From RGIG1681 sp017467625 (GTDB taxonomy: Bacteria; Bacillota; Clostridia; Christensenellales; UBA1242): a stretch of 64,000 nt of DNA. The translations under genes were made by a program, and so were the position numbers. Position 1 is the first letter of the stretch; the number at the start of each line of letters is the position of its first letter. The stretch is taken from the NCBI GenBank assembly GCA_017467625.1, contig JAFUSN010000004.1, forward strand, positions 496,001 to 560,000. The letters run 5' to 3'. Below the pieces are notes generated by a model, which was given only the letters and a program-made list of their open reading frames with translations, made no database searches and was not told where the DNA came from. Of the stretch, positions 57,608 through 64,000 are shown in pieces.

Positions 57608-58792
57608 ATGTTTATTTGCAGTGCAAATTTGAGCCTGGGGTGGATTATTGGACTATCAGTTGCGGGGCTTTTACTTTTAATTGGACTTATTATTGTGCTT
57701 GTTTTGGTTCCATTTAGATTGTGGTTTAGGGCACTTGTTTCTTCGGCACATATTTCAATGATCAAACTTATTGCAATGAAACTCAGAAAAGTTGATTGTC
57801 AGCTAATAACGCTTAACTATATTACCGCCAGAAAAGCTGGTCTTAAAATTAGCGTAGATGAACTTGAAACTCACTTTATGGCGGGTGGAAATGTTGAAAA
57901 TGTGGTTAAGGCGCTTGTTGCAGCATTTTCTGCAAACATTGATTTAACCGTTCAAAAAGCAAAGGCAATTGATCTTGCAGGTCGTGATGTTTATGAAGCT
58001 GTTAAAAACACTGTTGTGCCAAAGATCATTGAAACCCCTGAAATTTCAGCTGTTGCAAAAGATGGAATTGAACTTATTGTTAAAGCAAAAGTTACCGTTG
58101 TTTCAAATATGCTTATGCAGATTTCTGGTGCTGGTGAGGATACAATTATTGCTCGTGTTGGTGAAGGTATTGTTACAACGGTTGGTTCAACCGATTCACA
58201 TAAAATGATTTTGGAAAGCCCAGAACTAATTTCTTCAACTGTGCTTGAGAAGGGGCTTGATAGGGGAACTGCATATTATATTTCGTCACTTGACATTGCA
58301 GATATTGATGTTGGAAGAAATATTGATGCTGAACTTAATATTGCAAAAGCCGAGGCAGAAAAGAGAATTGCTCAAGCAAAAGCCGAGGAAAGAAAGAGTA
58401 TGGCTATTGCTGCTGAAAATGAAATGAAGGCAAGAGTTCAGGAAATGAGGGCAGAGGTTATTAGAGCAGAAGCTGAAGTTCCAAAAGCGCTTGCAAAAGC
58501 TCTTTCAATGGGAAAAATTTCTGTTAATGATTATTACGAAATGCAGAATATTCAAGCTGATACGGCAATGAGAAATTCATTAAGTAAAACAGAAGAAGAA
58601 AAAGCTGAAAAGATTTCAAAAAAGGAAACTTTACCACAAAAGCCATCAACAGTTTCATCGAATCCATTTGGAGGAACTTCTACATTTGGAACTCAATCTC
58701 AATCGCAACAGGCTCCAATGAGTCCACTTGCTGCAAGATTTGCATCACTTGCCGCTATGCAGAAAAAGAATAACACAGATACAAACAAATAA
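57608..58792 (+). CDS. floA: Flotillin-like protein FloA
   Basis: 394 residues. Membrane scaffold of functional lipid microdomains. N-terminal membrane segment (residues 9-34), then the conserved FloA body (VPFRLWFRALVSSAHISMIKLIAMKLRKVD, ITARKAGLKISVDELETHFMAGGNVENVVKAL, AIDLAGRDVYEAVKNTVVPKIIETPEISAVAKDGIEL) and the Ala/Glu coiled coil (AELNIAKAEAEKRIAQAKAEERKSMAIAAENEMKARVQEMRAEV). The C-terminal 60 residues are a variable Ser/Gln-rich tail longer than in B. subtilis. ATG at 57608, 9 nt from AGGAGG; GTG at 57602 is less likely. Heads a three-gene unit. Confidence 0.95.
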   Translation: MFICSANLSLGWIIGLSVAGLLLLIGLIIVLVLVPFRLWFRALVSSAHISMIKLIAMKLRKVDCQLITLNYITARKAGLKISVDELETHFMAGGNVENVVKALVAAFSANIDLTVQKAKAIDLAGRDVYEAVKNTVVPKIIETPEISAVAKDGIELIVKAKVTVVSNMLMQISGAGEDTIIARVGEGIVTTVGSTDSHKMILESPELISSTVLEKGLDRGTAYYISSLDIADIDVGRNIDAELNIAKAEAEKRIAQAKAEERKSMAIAAENEMKARVQEMRAEVIRAEAEVPKALAKALSMGKISVNDYYEMQNIQADTAMRNSLSKTEEEKAEKISKKETLPQKPSTVSSNPFGGTSTFGTQSQSQQAPMSPLAARFASLAAMQKKNNTDTNK

Positions 58793-58805
58793 GAGGTGAA
58801 AAAAT

Positions 58806-59675
58806 ATGATTCAAAGAATTTTTTCAAATCCATTTGTGATAATTATTGGCGTTTTTTCTTTACTTTTGATTGTTGTTCTAATGTTTTTTAATGCAAAAGG
58901 TAAAACAAAAAAGCAGTCTGAAAAACAAGAGACGACAAAGCAAACTGACTTTGTTGAAAAACCACAAATGGATGAGCGTGCTAAGCTTGTTTTTAAATCA
59001 AAAACTGATAGAGAAAAAAAATTAAAAAACTCTAAGAAAGTTCCAAAAATTCAAAAGGTTTACGACAGAGTTAAAACTCCACATGAAGAAAAAAAACAAG
59101 TTGTTGATGAACCAAGCATAAGCGAAGATGAACTTCTTTCAAAAATGCAGTTCGTTTCTAAAGATAAAAAGGTTTCAAAGTTAGTAAAAAGTGAACAAAA
59201 ATATGAGAAAGTTGAAATTTTTGATAATAATGAGGTGGATACAGATGTTAATGAAACCTCAGTTAAAGATGAACTTTTAAAACAAAAACATGGGCACTTT
59301 GATAAATCACGAAGGCTTTCAAGATGTATTCGTGATGATAATTTTGATGAAATGTTTTCACCACATATAACCGATTCATATATTGTTACAAATGGAAACA
59401 GACATTTAAATGCGGATAATATTGAAACAAAACTTATGGAAAGAGCACATCAAACTCTTGCAAATGGTGGAGTTACTGCAGCAATTGGTCCAGTTTCACA
59501 AGCTGAAGATCAAAAGAGAATTGAAATGGCAACAATGTTTGCCTATGATGAAGATGATGGCGAAGATATTAAAAATGATATTGATGAAGAATTTAAGATT
59601 AACAATGTTAACGCAAGGCAACTTATTATTGGGAATATTTTAATGAATAGAAAACATATAAAAGGAAATAGGTAG
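58806..59675 (+). CDS. Hypothetical single-pass membrane protein, floA partner
   Basis: 289 residues, not recognised. One N-terminal membrane helix (VIIIGVFSLLLIVVLMFF), then a highly charged Lys/Glu/Asp-rich, probably disordered cytoplasmic region (30-190) and a more ordered C-terminal part (190-289) that includes ERAHQTLANGGVTAAIGPVSQAEDQKRIEMATMFAYDEDDGEDI. Starts 13 nt after floA (RBS AGAGGTG) and is followed 8 nt later by the next unknown gene, so the three probably work together at the membrane. Confidence 0.65.
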   Translation: MIQRIFSNPFVIIIGVFSLLLIVVLMFFNAKGKTKKQSEKQETTKQTDFVEKPQMDERAKLVFKSKTDREKKLKNSKKVPKIQKVYDRVKTPHEEKKQVVDEPSISEDELLSKMQFVSKDKKVSKLVKSEQKYEKVEIFDNNEVDTDVNETSVKDELLKQKHGHFDKSRRLSRCIRDDNFDEMFSPHITDSYIVTNGNRHLNADNIETKLMERAHQTLANGGVTAAIGPVSQAEDQKRIEMATMFAYDEDDGEDIKNDIDEEFKINNVNARQLIIGNILMNRKHIKGNR

Positions 59676-59683
59676 GATAAAAA

Positions 59684-60718
59684 ATGGCAGATAGTTTATT
59701 TATGCGAGAAAAGACAATGGAAACATTGCTGAAAAAAGGGAAAAGTGTTATTTATCTTCCAGAATTTAAATTGGTTGATAGATATTTTGAATATGTTGGC
59801 GATACATGTAAAGTTTCAACATTTGATGAATTGAACGCATACAAAAGTAAATATAAGGCGGTTTATGATGTTATTAGTATGCTTTATTCAAATAGAATTG
59901 CAAGCATTTATAGGAGATCACTCAGTGAACTTTCAACAATTGAAGTTACTCAAAACAGGGATCCTTTTTTAGATCAAATTGTTAGAAGGGTTGGTACTGT
60001 TAATAGTTTTAATAGAAATCATGTGGTTGGTGAACAAAAACAATCAACAGCTTCAATTTCAAGTGAGATTATTTTGAATACTGGGGAAGATATTAATGGA
60101 AACAGAAAAAGATTTAAACCTTACACTGATGCAAAGAAAGTGTTTAAAAGTGGACCATATGCTTCTAAAGCTGGCAAAAATTATTCAATTTTGCCAGTTG
60201 TGAGTCAAAACGGTGTTGCTGTTAAAATTGAAGGCGTGGATATTCTTCCAGAATTTGCATATTTTACGGACGAAGGGACTATTGAGTTTTATGCAGAACT
60301 TTTAAATTCTTTAAAATTGCTTAATTTGCCAACTGAAGAATTTAATGCCTATGACGATGGATTTAAAAAATTAATTGAAATTGGAAAGCTTACAGCAAAT
60401 GAAAGAGGAGAAGGTCAAGATGTTTTTGTGAGATTTGCAGAAATGACAAGACTTGCTGGACGAATTTTTGGATTTGATATGACAAAGTATGTTAGAAGGC
60501 CAAAAACAGCAAGGACATTACCTCAGGATGTTCCACAGTCACAAATTGTTGAACCAGTAAAAACGGATATTGGCGATGTTAATAAAATTATTCTTGTTGG
60601 TAATGTTAATATTAAGCCAAATTACTTTGATAAATCCTTGATTATTACACCAGAAGGTGATAAGCCTTTTGAAGTAAAACAAAATGGCGAAGAATTAAAT
60701 TTAATTTCTAAACAATAA
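59684..60718 (+). CDS. Hypothetical soluble protein of the floA operon
   Basis: 344 residues, not recognised. No signal or membrane segment. Residues 1-100 are helical, residues 105-165 polar with many Asn/Lys/Arg, residues 170-270 alpha/beta, and the C-terminus beta-rich (NKIILVGNVNIKPNYFDKSLIITPEGDKPF). No catalytic motif. Third gene of the floA transcript, closed by a terminator at its stop codon. An envelope or microdomain role is suggested only by its position. Confidence 0.65.
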   Translation: MADSLFMREKTMETLLKKGKSVIYLPEFKLVDRYFEYVGDTCKVSTFDELNAYKSKYKAVYDVISMLYSNRIASIYRRSLSELSTIEVTQNRDPFLDQIVRRVGTVNSFNRNHVVGEQKQSTASISSEIILNTGEDINGNRKRFKPYTDAKKVFKSGPYASKAGKNYSILPVVSQNGVAVKIEGVDILPEFAYFTDEGTIEFYAELLNSLKLLNLPTEEFNAYDDGFKKLIEIGKLTANERGEGQDVFVRFAEMTRLAGRIFGFDMTKYVRRPKTARTLPQDVPQSQIVEPVKTDIGDVNKIILVGNVNIKPNYFDKSLIITPEGDKPFEVKQNGEELNLISKQ

Positions 60719-60742
60719 AGAGGGCGAATGGCCCTCTTTTTT
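60717..60742 (+). terminator. Rho-independent terminator of floA operon
   Basis: 8-bp stem AAGAGGGC/GCCCTCTT with a 5-nt loop and T run. Confidence 0.88.
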
Positions 60743-60800
60743 ATTTAAAAATTTGACATATTTTTCCTGATATATTAGAATATTGAACCGGAGGTTTAAG

Positions 60801-61346
60801 ATGGATATTTGGAAAGAGATGAATAAGGATAGGATTAAAAGAGATGATTTTGTTGCTTTTATTGAAATTGAACAAGGTGGAAAAAATAAATATGAACTTG
60901 ATAAAGAAACATCTTTAATTATTCTTGATAGAGTGCTTTTTACAGCGACATATTATCCTATGAATTATGGATTTATTCCAAGAACATTAAGTGAGGATAA
61001 TGACCCACTAGATGTGTTTGTTATGTGTAGTCAACCAATTGAGAAAATGAGTTTGGTTAGATGTTATCCAATTGGAGTAATTAAAATGATTGATGGAAAT
61101 GAACTGGATCAAAAAATTATTGCTATTCCGTTTGGTGATCCACAAAATAATGGTTACACTGATATTTCAGAATTGCCAGAGCATATTTTTGATGAACTTA
61201 TTCACTTTTTAAAGGTTTATAAACAACTTGAAGGGAAACCAGTTGAAATTGAAAGCATTAAAGGGCAAAAGGAAGCAATGGAAACAATTGATGAATGCTT
61301 ATTAAAATTTGAAAATGAAATTGAAAATAAAGATACAGATGAATAA
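60801..61346 (+). CDS. ppa: Inorganic pyrophosphatase, family I
   Basis: 181 residues. Hydrolyses pyrophosphate to drive biosynthesis. FVAFIEIEQGGKNKYELDKETSLIILDRVL, YPMNYGFIPRTLSEDNDPLDVFVM (metal-binding Asp triad), IAIPFGDP and FLKVYKQLEGK are conserved. The metal-binding D-x-D-P-x-D reads DNDPLD. Start at 60801 after GGAGG; the in-frame ATG at 60783 overlaps the RBS. Single gene with terminator. Confidence 0.96.
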   Translation: MDIWKEMNKDRIKRDDFVAFIEIEQGGKNKYELDKETSLIILDRVLFTATYYPMNYGFIPRTLSEDNDPLDVFVMCSQPIEKMSLVRCYPIGVIKMIDGNELDQKIIAIPFGDPQNNGYTDISELPEHIFDELIHFLKVYKQLEGKPVEIESIKGQKEAMETIDECLLKFENEIENKDTDE

Positions 61347-61362
61347 TTCATCTGTTTTTTTT
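61335..61362 (+). terminator. Rho-independent terminator of ppa
   Basis: Near-perfect stem ACAGATGAA/TTCATCTGT followed by eight T; the 5' arm covers the last codons and stop. Confidence 0.8.
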
Positions 61363-61407
61363 GTATAAAATTAAACTTATTTTACAAACTAAATTTAAGA
61401 GGTTTGT

Positions 61408-61899
61408 ATGAAAAAAGTTTTAAATTTTTTGTTTATTATGTTAATTCCTATTTTGATGATTGGCTGTGGCTGCGGGAATGGATGTAAAGCAATTGAACTT
61501 ACTGGAGCAGGAGATAGAATTCATGATTCGTATACTTTTGCTAATTCAGGTGTTCAAATTAATGATGACGGAAATGTTTTTAAAATTTTTGGTTCAGTGG
61601 AAAAACTTGATGATGAGGGAGTTAAAAAAGAGTTTAAAATTGATGATGATGTTTCTCACGTTGTTGCAATTAAACTTTCGTCAATAGATGAAGATGTTGT
61701 GAAAAAAGATGTTGAAATTTCAGTTAATGGCGTGAGAAACTATGACGCAGAACACTTAAACGGAAGTGACTATACATTCATCATTTTAGAAGTTGTCCCT
61801 GGTAATACGACAACAATTTCGGTTAAGTGGAATAAAGATGCAGAAACTAAAAACTATGCAATTAATTTTGATGAAAATATTGAACTTAAAAATAGTTAA
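61408..61899 (+). CDS. Small lipoprotein, function unknown
   Basis: 163 residues. Signal sequence MKKVLNFLFIMLIPILMIGC with lipobox MIGC (C20), followed by CGCGNGCK, unusually Cys-rich just after the acylation site. The mature part is beta-rich with two similar halves (HDSYTFANSGVQINDDGNVFKIFGSVEKL and VVKKDVEISVNGVRNYD...), Ig-like in flavour but not a recognised domain. RBS AAGAGGT. Single gene between two terminators. Confidence 0.72.
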   Translation: MKKVLNFLFIMLIPILMIGCGCGNGCKAIELTGAGDRIHDSYTFANSGVQINDDGNVFKIFGSVEKLDDEGVKKEFKIDDDVSHVVAIKLSSIDEDVVKKDVEISVNGVRNYDAEHLNGSDYTFIILEVVPGNTTTISVKWNKDAETKNYAINFDENIELKNS

Positions 61900-61925
61900 A
61901 GAGAATTTTAAAATTCTCTTTTTCT
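61899..61925 (+). terminator. Rho-independent terminator
   Basis: Palindromic stem AAAGAGAATTT/AAATTCTCTTT with T-rich tail, just after the lipoprotein stop. Confidence 0.8.
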
Positions 61926-61973
61926 TTTTACTTTTTTTAAAAAACTGGTATACTATATTTAGAGGAAAAATTT

Positions 61974-64000
61974 ATGTTGGATAAATTTGTTATTATTGAC
62001 GGAAGTAGTATTTTTTATAGGTCTTTTTATGCGCTGCCTTTGCTTTCAAATTCTCAAGGTGAATATTCTAATGCTGTTTATGGATTTGCAATTCAAATTC
62101 AAAATATAATTCAAAACATTAAACCAAAGTATTTAGCTGTTGCATTTGATGCTTCTAAACATACTTTTAGAAATGATATGTTTGATGGATATAAAGCGAC
62201 GAGAAAACCAATGCCAAGTGAATTAAGAAGTCAGATTGAACCATTGAAAGAAATGTTTAGACTCATGAATATTTCTTTAATTGAAAAACAGGGGATTGAA
62301 GGTGATGATGTTATTGGAATTTTATCACGAAAATTTGAAGGGGTTCAAAATATAATTGTCACTGGCGATAGGGATACATTTCAACTTGTGAATGAAAATA
62401 CTTCAGTTTATTTTACGAAACATGGCACAAGTGAACTTAAAATAATAACTCCAAGCACTTTAAAAGAAGAATATGGAGTTGATGAGAAACAATTTATTGA
62501 CTTAAAGGCACTTCAAGGAGATTCTTCGGATAATATTCCAGGAGTGGCAGGTGTTGGACCTAAAACCGCGACAGATTTAATTCAAAAATATGGCAATTTG
62601 GACGGAATTTATGCCAATTTAAGTAAAATTTCAGGTAAGGTAAAAGAAAGACTTGAAAATGATAAAGATGTGGCTTATTTATCAAAAAAACTTGCTACAA
62701 TTTTGACCGAGGGAGATCTTGATGTTGAACTTGAAAATTTAAAATTTGATTTTCCATTTTCAAAAAATGTATATGACTTTTTTAAACATTATGAGTTTAG
62801 AACACTTTTAAAAAATCAATCCAACTTTAATTTTGATGAAGAGGTTTTAGAAAATAAAAACATTGAAATAAACATTGAAAAACTTGATAATCTATCACAA
62901 TTTAATAAAATTTTAAATTTAATTGATAAAGAGAAAAAATTTGCATTAGCACTGTTTAGTGATGAATTTCATTTATCGGTTGGAACTGGCGAAATTATTT
63001 TTAAAACCTCATTTAATTTGCTTGGTGATGGAATTAATGAATTTGAATTTTTTAATAAATTTAAACAAGTTTTTGAAGATGAATCGGTGTTGAAAATTTG
63101 TTTTGATGCAAAACAAATTATGTACAAACTTAAAGAATATAAAATTAATCTTGTTAATTACTTTGATATTTCTGTTGCAAAATATTTAGTTGATGGTGTT
63201 CCAGTTGATAAAACCAGCGATGTTTTTGATGAAAACCAATTACCGGTTTTAGCATCACAAATGATTGAAGCTGAGAAGGAATTAAGCAAAAAGATTTTTG
63301 AAGAAAATCTGCAGTTTTTGTTTAATAATGTTGAAATTCCGCTTGTAAAAGTGCTTTTTAGTATGGAAAATGCAGGATTTAAAGTAGATTTAGATGTTCT
63401 AAATGACTTAAAAAACAAGTATGAAATTGAACTTAAAAATCTTGAAAAAGAAATTTATTTTCAAGCCGGCGTTAAATTTAACATTAACTCACCCAAACAA
63501 CTTGGTGAAGTTTTGTTTGATAAACTTGGGTTATCTCACAAAAAAAAGAAATCAACAAGTGCAGAAGAACTTGAAACAATTAAAGGCGAACATAAAATTG
63601 TTGAATTTATTTTGAGATACAGAAAGGTTGCAAAATTTTTAAGCACATATTTGATTGGGCTTTCTTCACATATTGACAGTGCTGGATTCATTCATACATA
63701 TTTTAAGCAAACATTCACAACGACTGGAAGGCTTTCATCAATTGAGCCAAATTTGCAAAATATTCCAATTAGGTCAGATGAAAGCAGGGAAATTAGAAGT
63801 ATGTTTATTGCTTCAAATGAAAATAATGTTTTGATTGATGCTGATTATTCACAAATTGAATTAAGACTTCTTGCTCACATGAGTGGTGATAAAGTTTTTG
63901 TTAACTCATTTAGCACTGGTGCGGATATTCACAAAGAAACGGCAGCAACTGTTTTTGGTTGTAAGGCAAGTGAAGTTACACCAGAAATGAGGCGAACTGC
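61974..64000 (+). CDS. polA: DNA polymerase I, partial (3' end outside window)
   Basis: 675 residues visible. Residues 1-290 are the 5'-3' exonuclease: FVIIDGSSIFYRSFYAL, VAFDASKHTFRNDMFDGYKATRKPMP, GIEGDDVIG, TGDRDTFQLV, LQGDSSDNIPGVAGVGPKTA. Residues 300-470 occupy the place of the proofreading domain but lack the DEDD residues (ALALFSDEF, CFDAKQIMYKL), as in many Firmicutes, so it is probably inactive. Residues 480-675 begin the polymerase domain (TTTGRLSSIEPNLQNIPIR, ADYSQIELRLLAHMSGD with the first metal-binding Asp). The frame is open at base 64000. RBS AGAGGAAA, with TATACT about 20 nt upstream as a possible -10. Confidence 0.97.
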   Translation, partial: MLDKFVIIDGSSIFYRSFYALPLLSNSQGEYSNAVYGFAIQIQNIIQNIKPKYLAVAFDASKHTFRNDMFDGYKATRKPMPSELRSQIEPLKEMFRLMNISLIEKQGIEGDDVIGILSRKFEGVQNIIVTGDRDTFQLVNENTSVYFTKHGTSELKIITPSTLKEEYGVDEKQFIDLKALQGDSSDNIPGVAGVGPKTATDLIQKYGNLDGIYANLSKISGKVKERLENDKDVAYLSKKLATILTEGDLDVELENLKFDFPFSKNVYDFFKHYEFRTLLKNQSNFNFDEEVLENKNIEINIEKLDNLSQFNKILNLIDKEKKFALALFSDEFHLSVGTGEIIFKTSFNLLGDGINEFEFFNKFKQVFEDESVLKICFDAKQIMYKLKEYKINLVNYFDISVAKYLVDGVPVDKTSDVFDENQLPVLASQMIEAEKELSKKIFEENLQFLFNNVEIPLVKVLFSMENAGFKVDLDVLNDLKNKYEIELKNLEKEIYFQAGVKFNINSPKQLGEVLFDKLGLSHKKKKSTSAEELETIKGEHKIVEFILRYRKVAKFLSTYLIGLSSHIDSAGFIHTYFKQTFTTTGRLSSIEPNLQNIPIRSDESREIRSMFIASNENNVLIDADYSQIELRLLAHMSGDKVFVNSFSTGADIHKETAATVFGCKASEVTPEMRRT

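Noticed and set aside
1..64000. CRISPR arrays, tRNA or rRNA genes, transposases, phage genes
   Set aside because: No regularly spaced direct repeats, cloverleaf-like T-loop/anticodon sequences, rRNA blocks or transposase/integrase motifs were recognised on reading.

Overview
The window comes from an AT-rich (roughly 30% G+C by eye) Gram-positive bacterium using the standard code: TGA is a stop in several genes and tryptophan is TGG. Spo0A, a SpoIVFB-like protease, a SpoVB-like flippase, SepF, FloA, a T-box in front of glyQS, a large-type SRP RNA, a Prp/L27 pair and an Rnf-type gene cluster point to an uncultured member of the Clostridia or a nearby Firmicutes lineage. This is inferred from gene content, not from a marker tree. 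No rRNA, tRNA, CRISPR array, transposase or phage gene was seen.

Layout. 1-9 kb: end of valS, a zinc-ribbon protein, spo0A, an SRP RNA on the minus strand, a HEPN-like/CBS protein, an rRNA-type methyltransferase, a RluA-type pseudouridine synthase, an Rsm22-type methyltransferase, a Cys-rich membrane protein, a YigZ-family protein and recX. 9-24 kb: a long membrane/coiled-coil protein behind a strong promoter, lgt, groES-groEL (minus), sepF, rpiB, glyQS with its T-box leader (minus), a MacB-type ABC exporter and a small regulator locus. 24-34 kb: uvrB-uvrA, an Ig-like protein, a YetF/DUF4363 pair, a SpoVB-like flippase and an acyltransferase. 34-40 kb: one 1,941-residue surface protein (minus). 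40-45 kb: two half-size TauE proteins, then an Rnf-like operon C-D-E-A-B. 45-51 kb: a Ppx/GppA-HD protein, a probably acquired zinc-ribbon nuclease gene with structured upstream DNA, and two paralogous envelope proteins (minus). 51-55 kb: mreB (minus) diverging from minD-like, minE-like, spoIVFB-like, rplU, prp and rpmA, the arrangement known from the Bacillus min-spoIVF-rplU region. 55-64 kb: an oxidase-fold protein, an OGG-type glycosylase, a zincin, floA with two unknown partners, ppa, a lipoprotein and the first two thirds of polA.

Most unusual points. (1) The Rnf-like operon has no rnfG. Its RnfC has lost the glycine-rich nucleotide/flavin loop, its RnfD shows no recognisable flavinylation motif and its RnfA contains no cysteine, while the ferredoxin-type clusters of RnfB and RnfC are intact. 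(2) At least six genes (lgt, uvrB, the minD-like gene, ogg, the zinc-ribbon nuclease and a 77-residue gene) have a -10 box exactly 6 nt before the start codon and no Shine-Dalgarno, which predicts leaderless mRNAs. (3) A 21-bp palindrome recurs four times just after stop codons. (4) The MinD-like ATPase lacks both Walker A lysines. (5) A HEPN-like RNase motif is fused to CBS domains.

Limits: all family assignments rest on motif recognition by reading. No database search, structure prediction or folding program was run.
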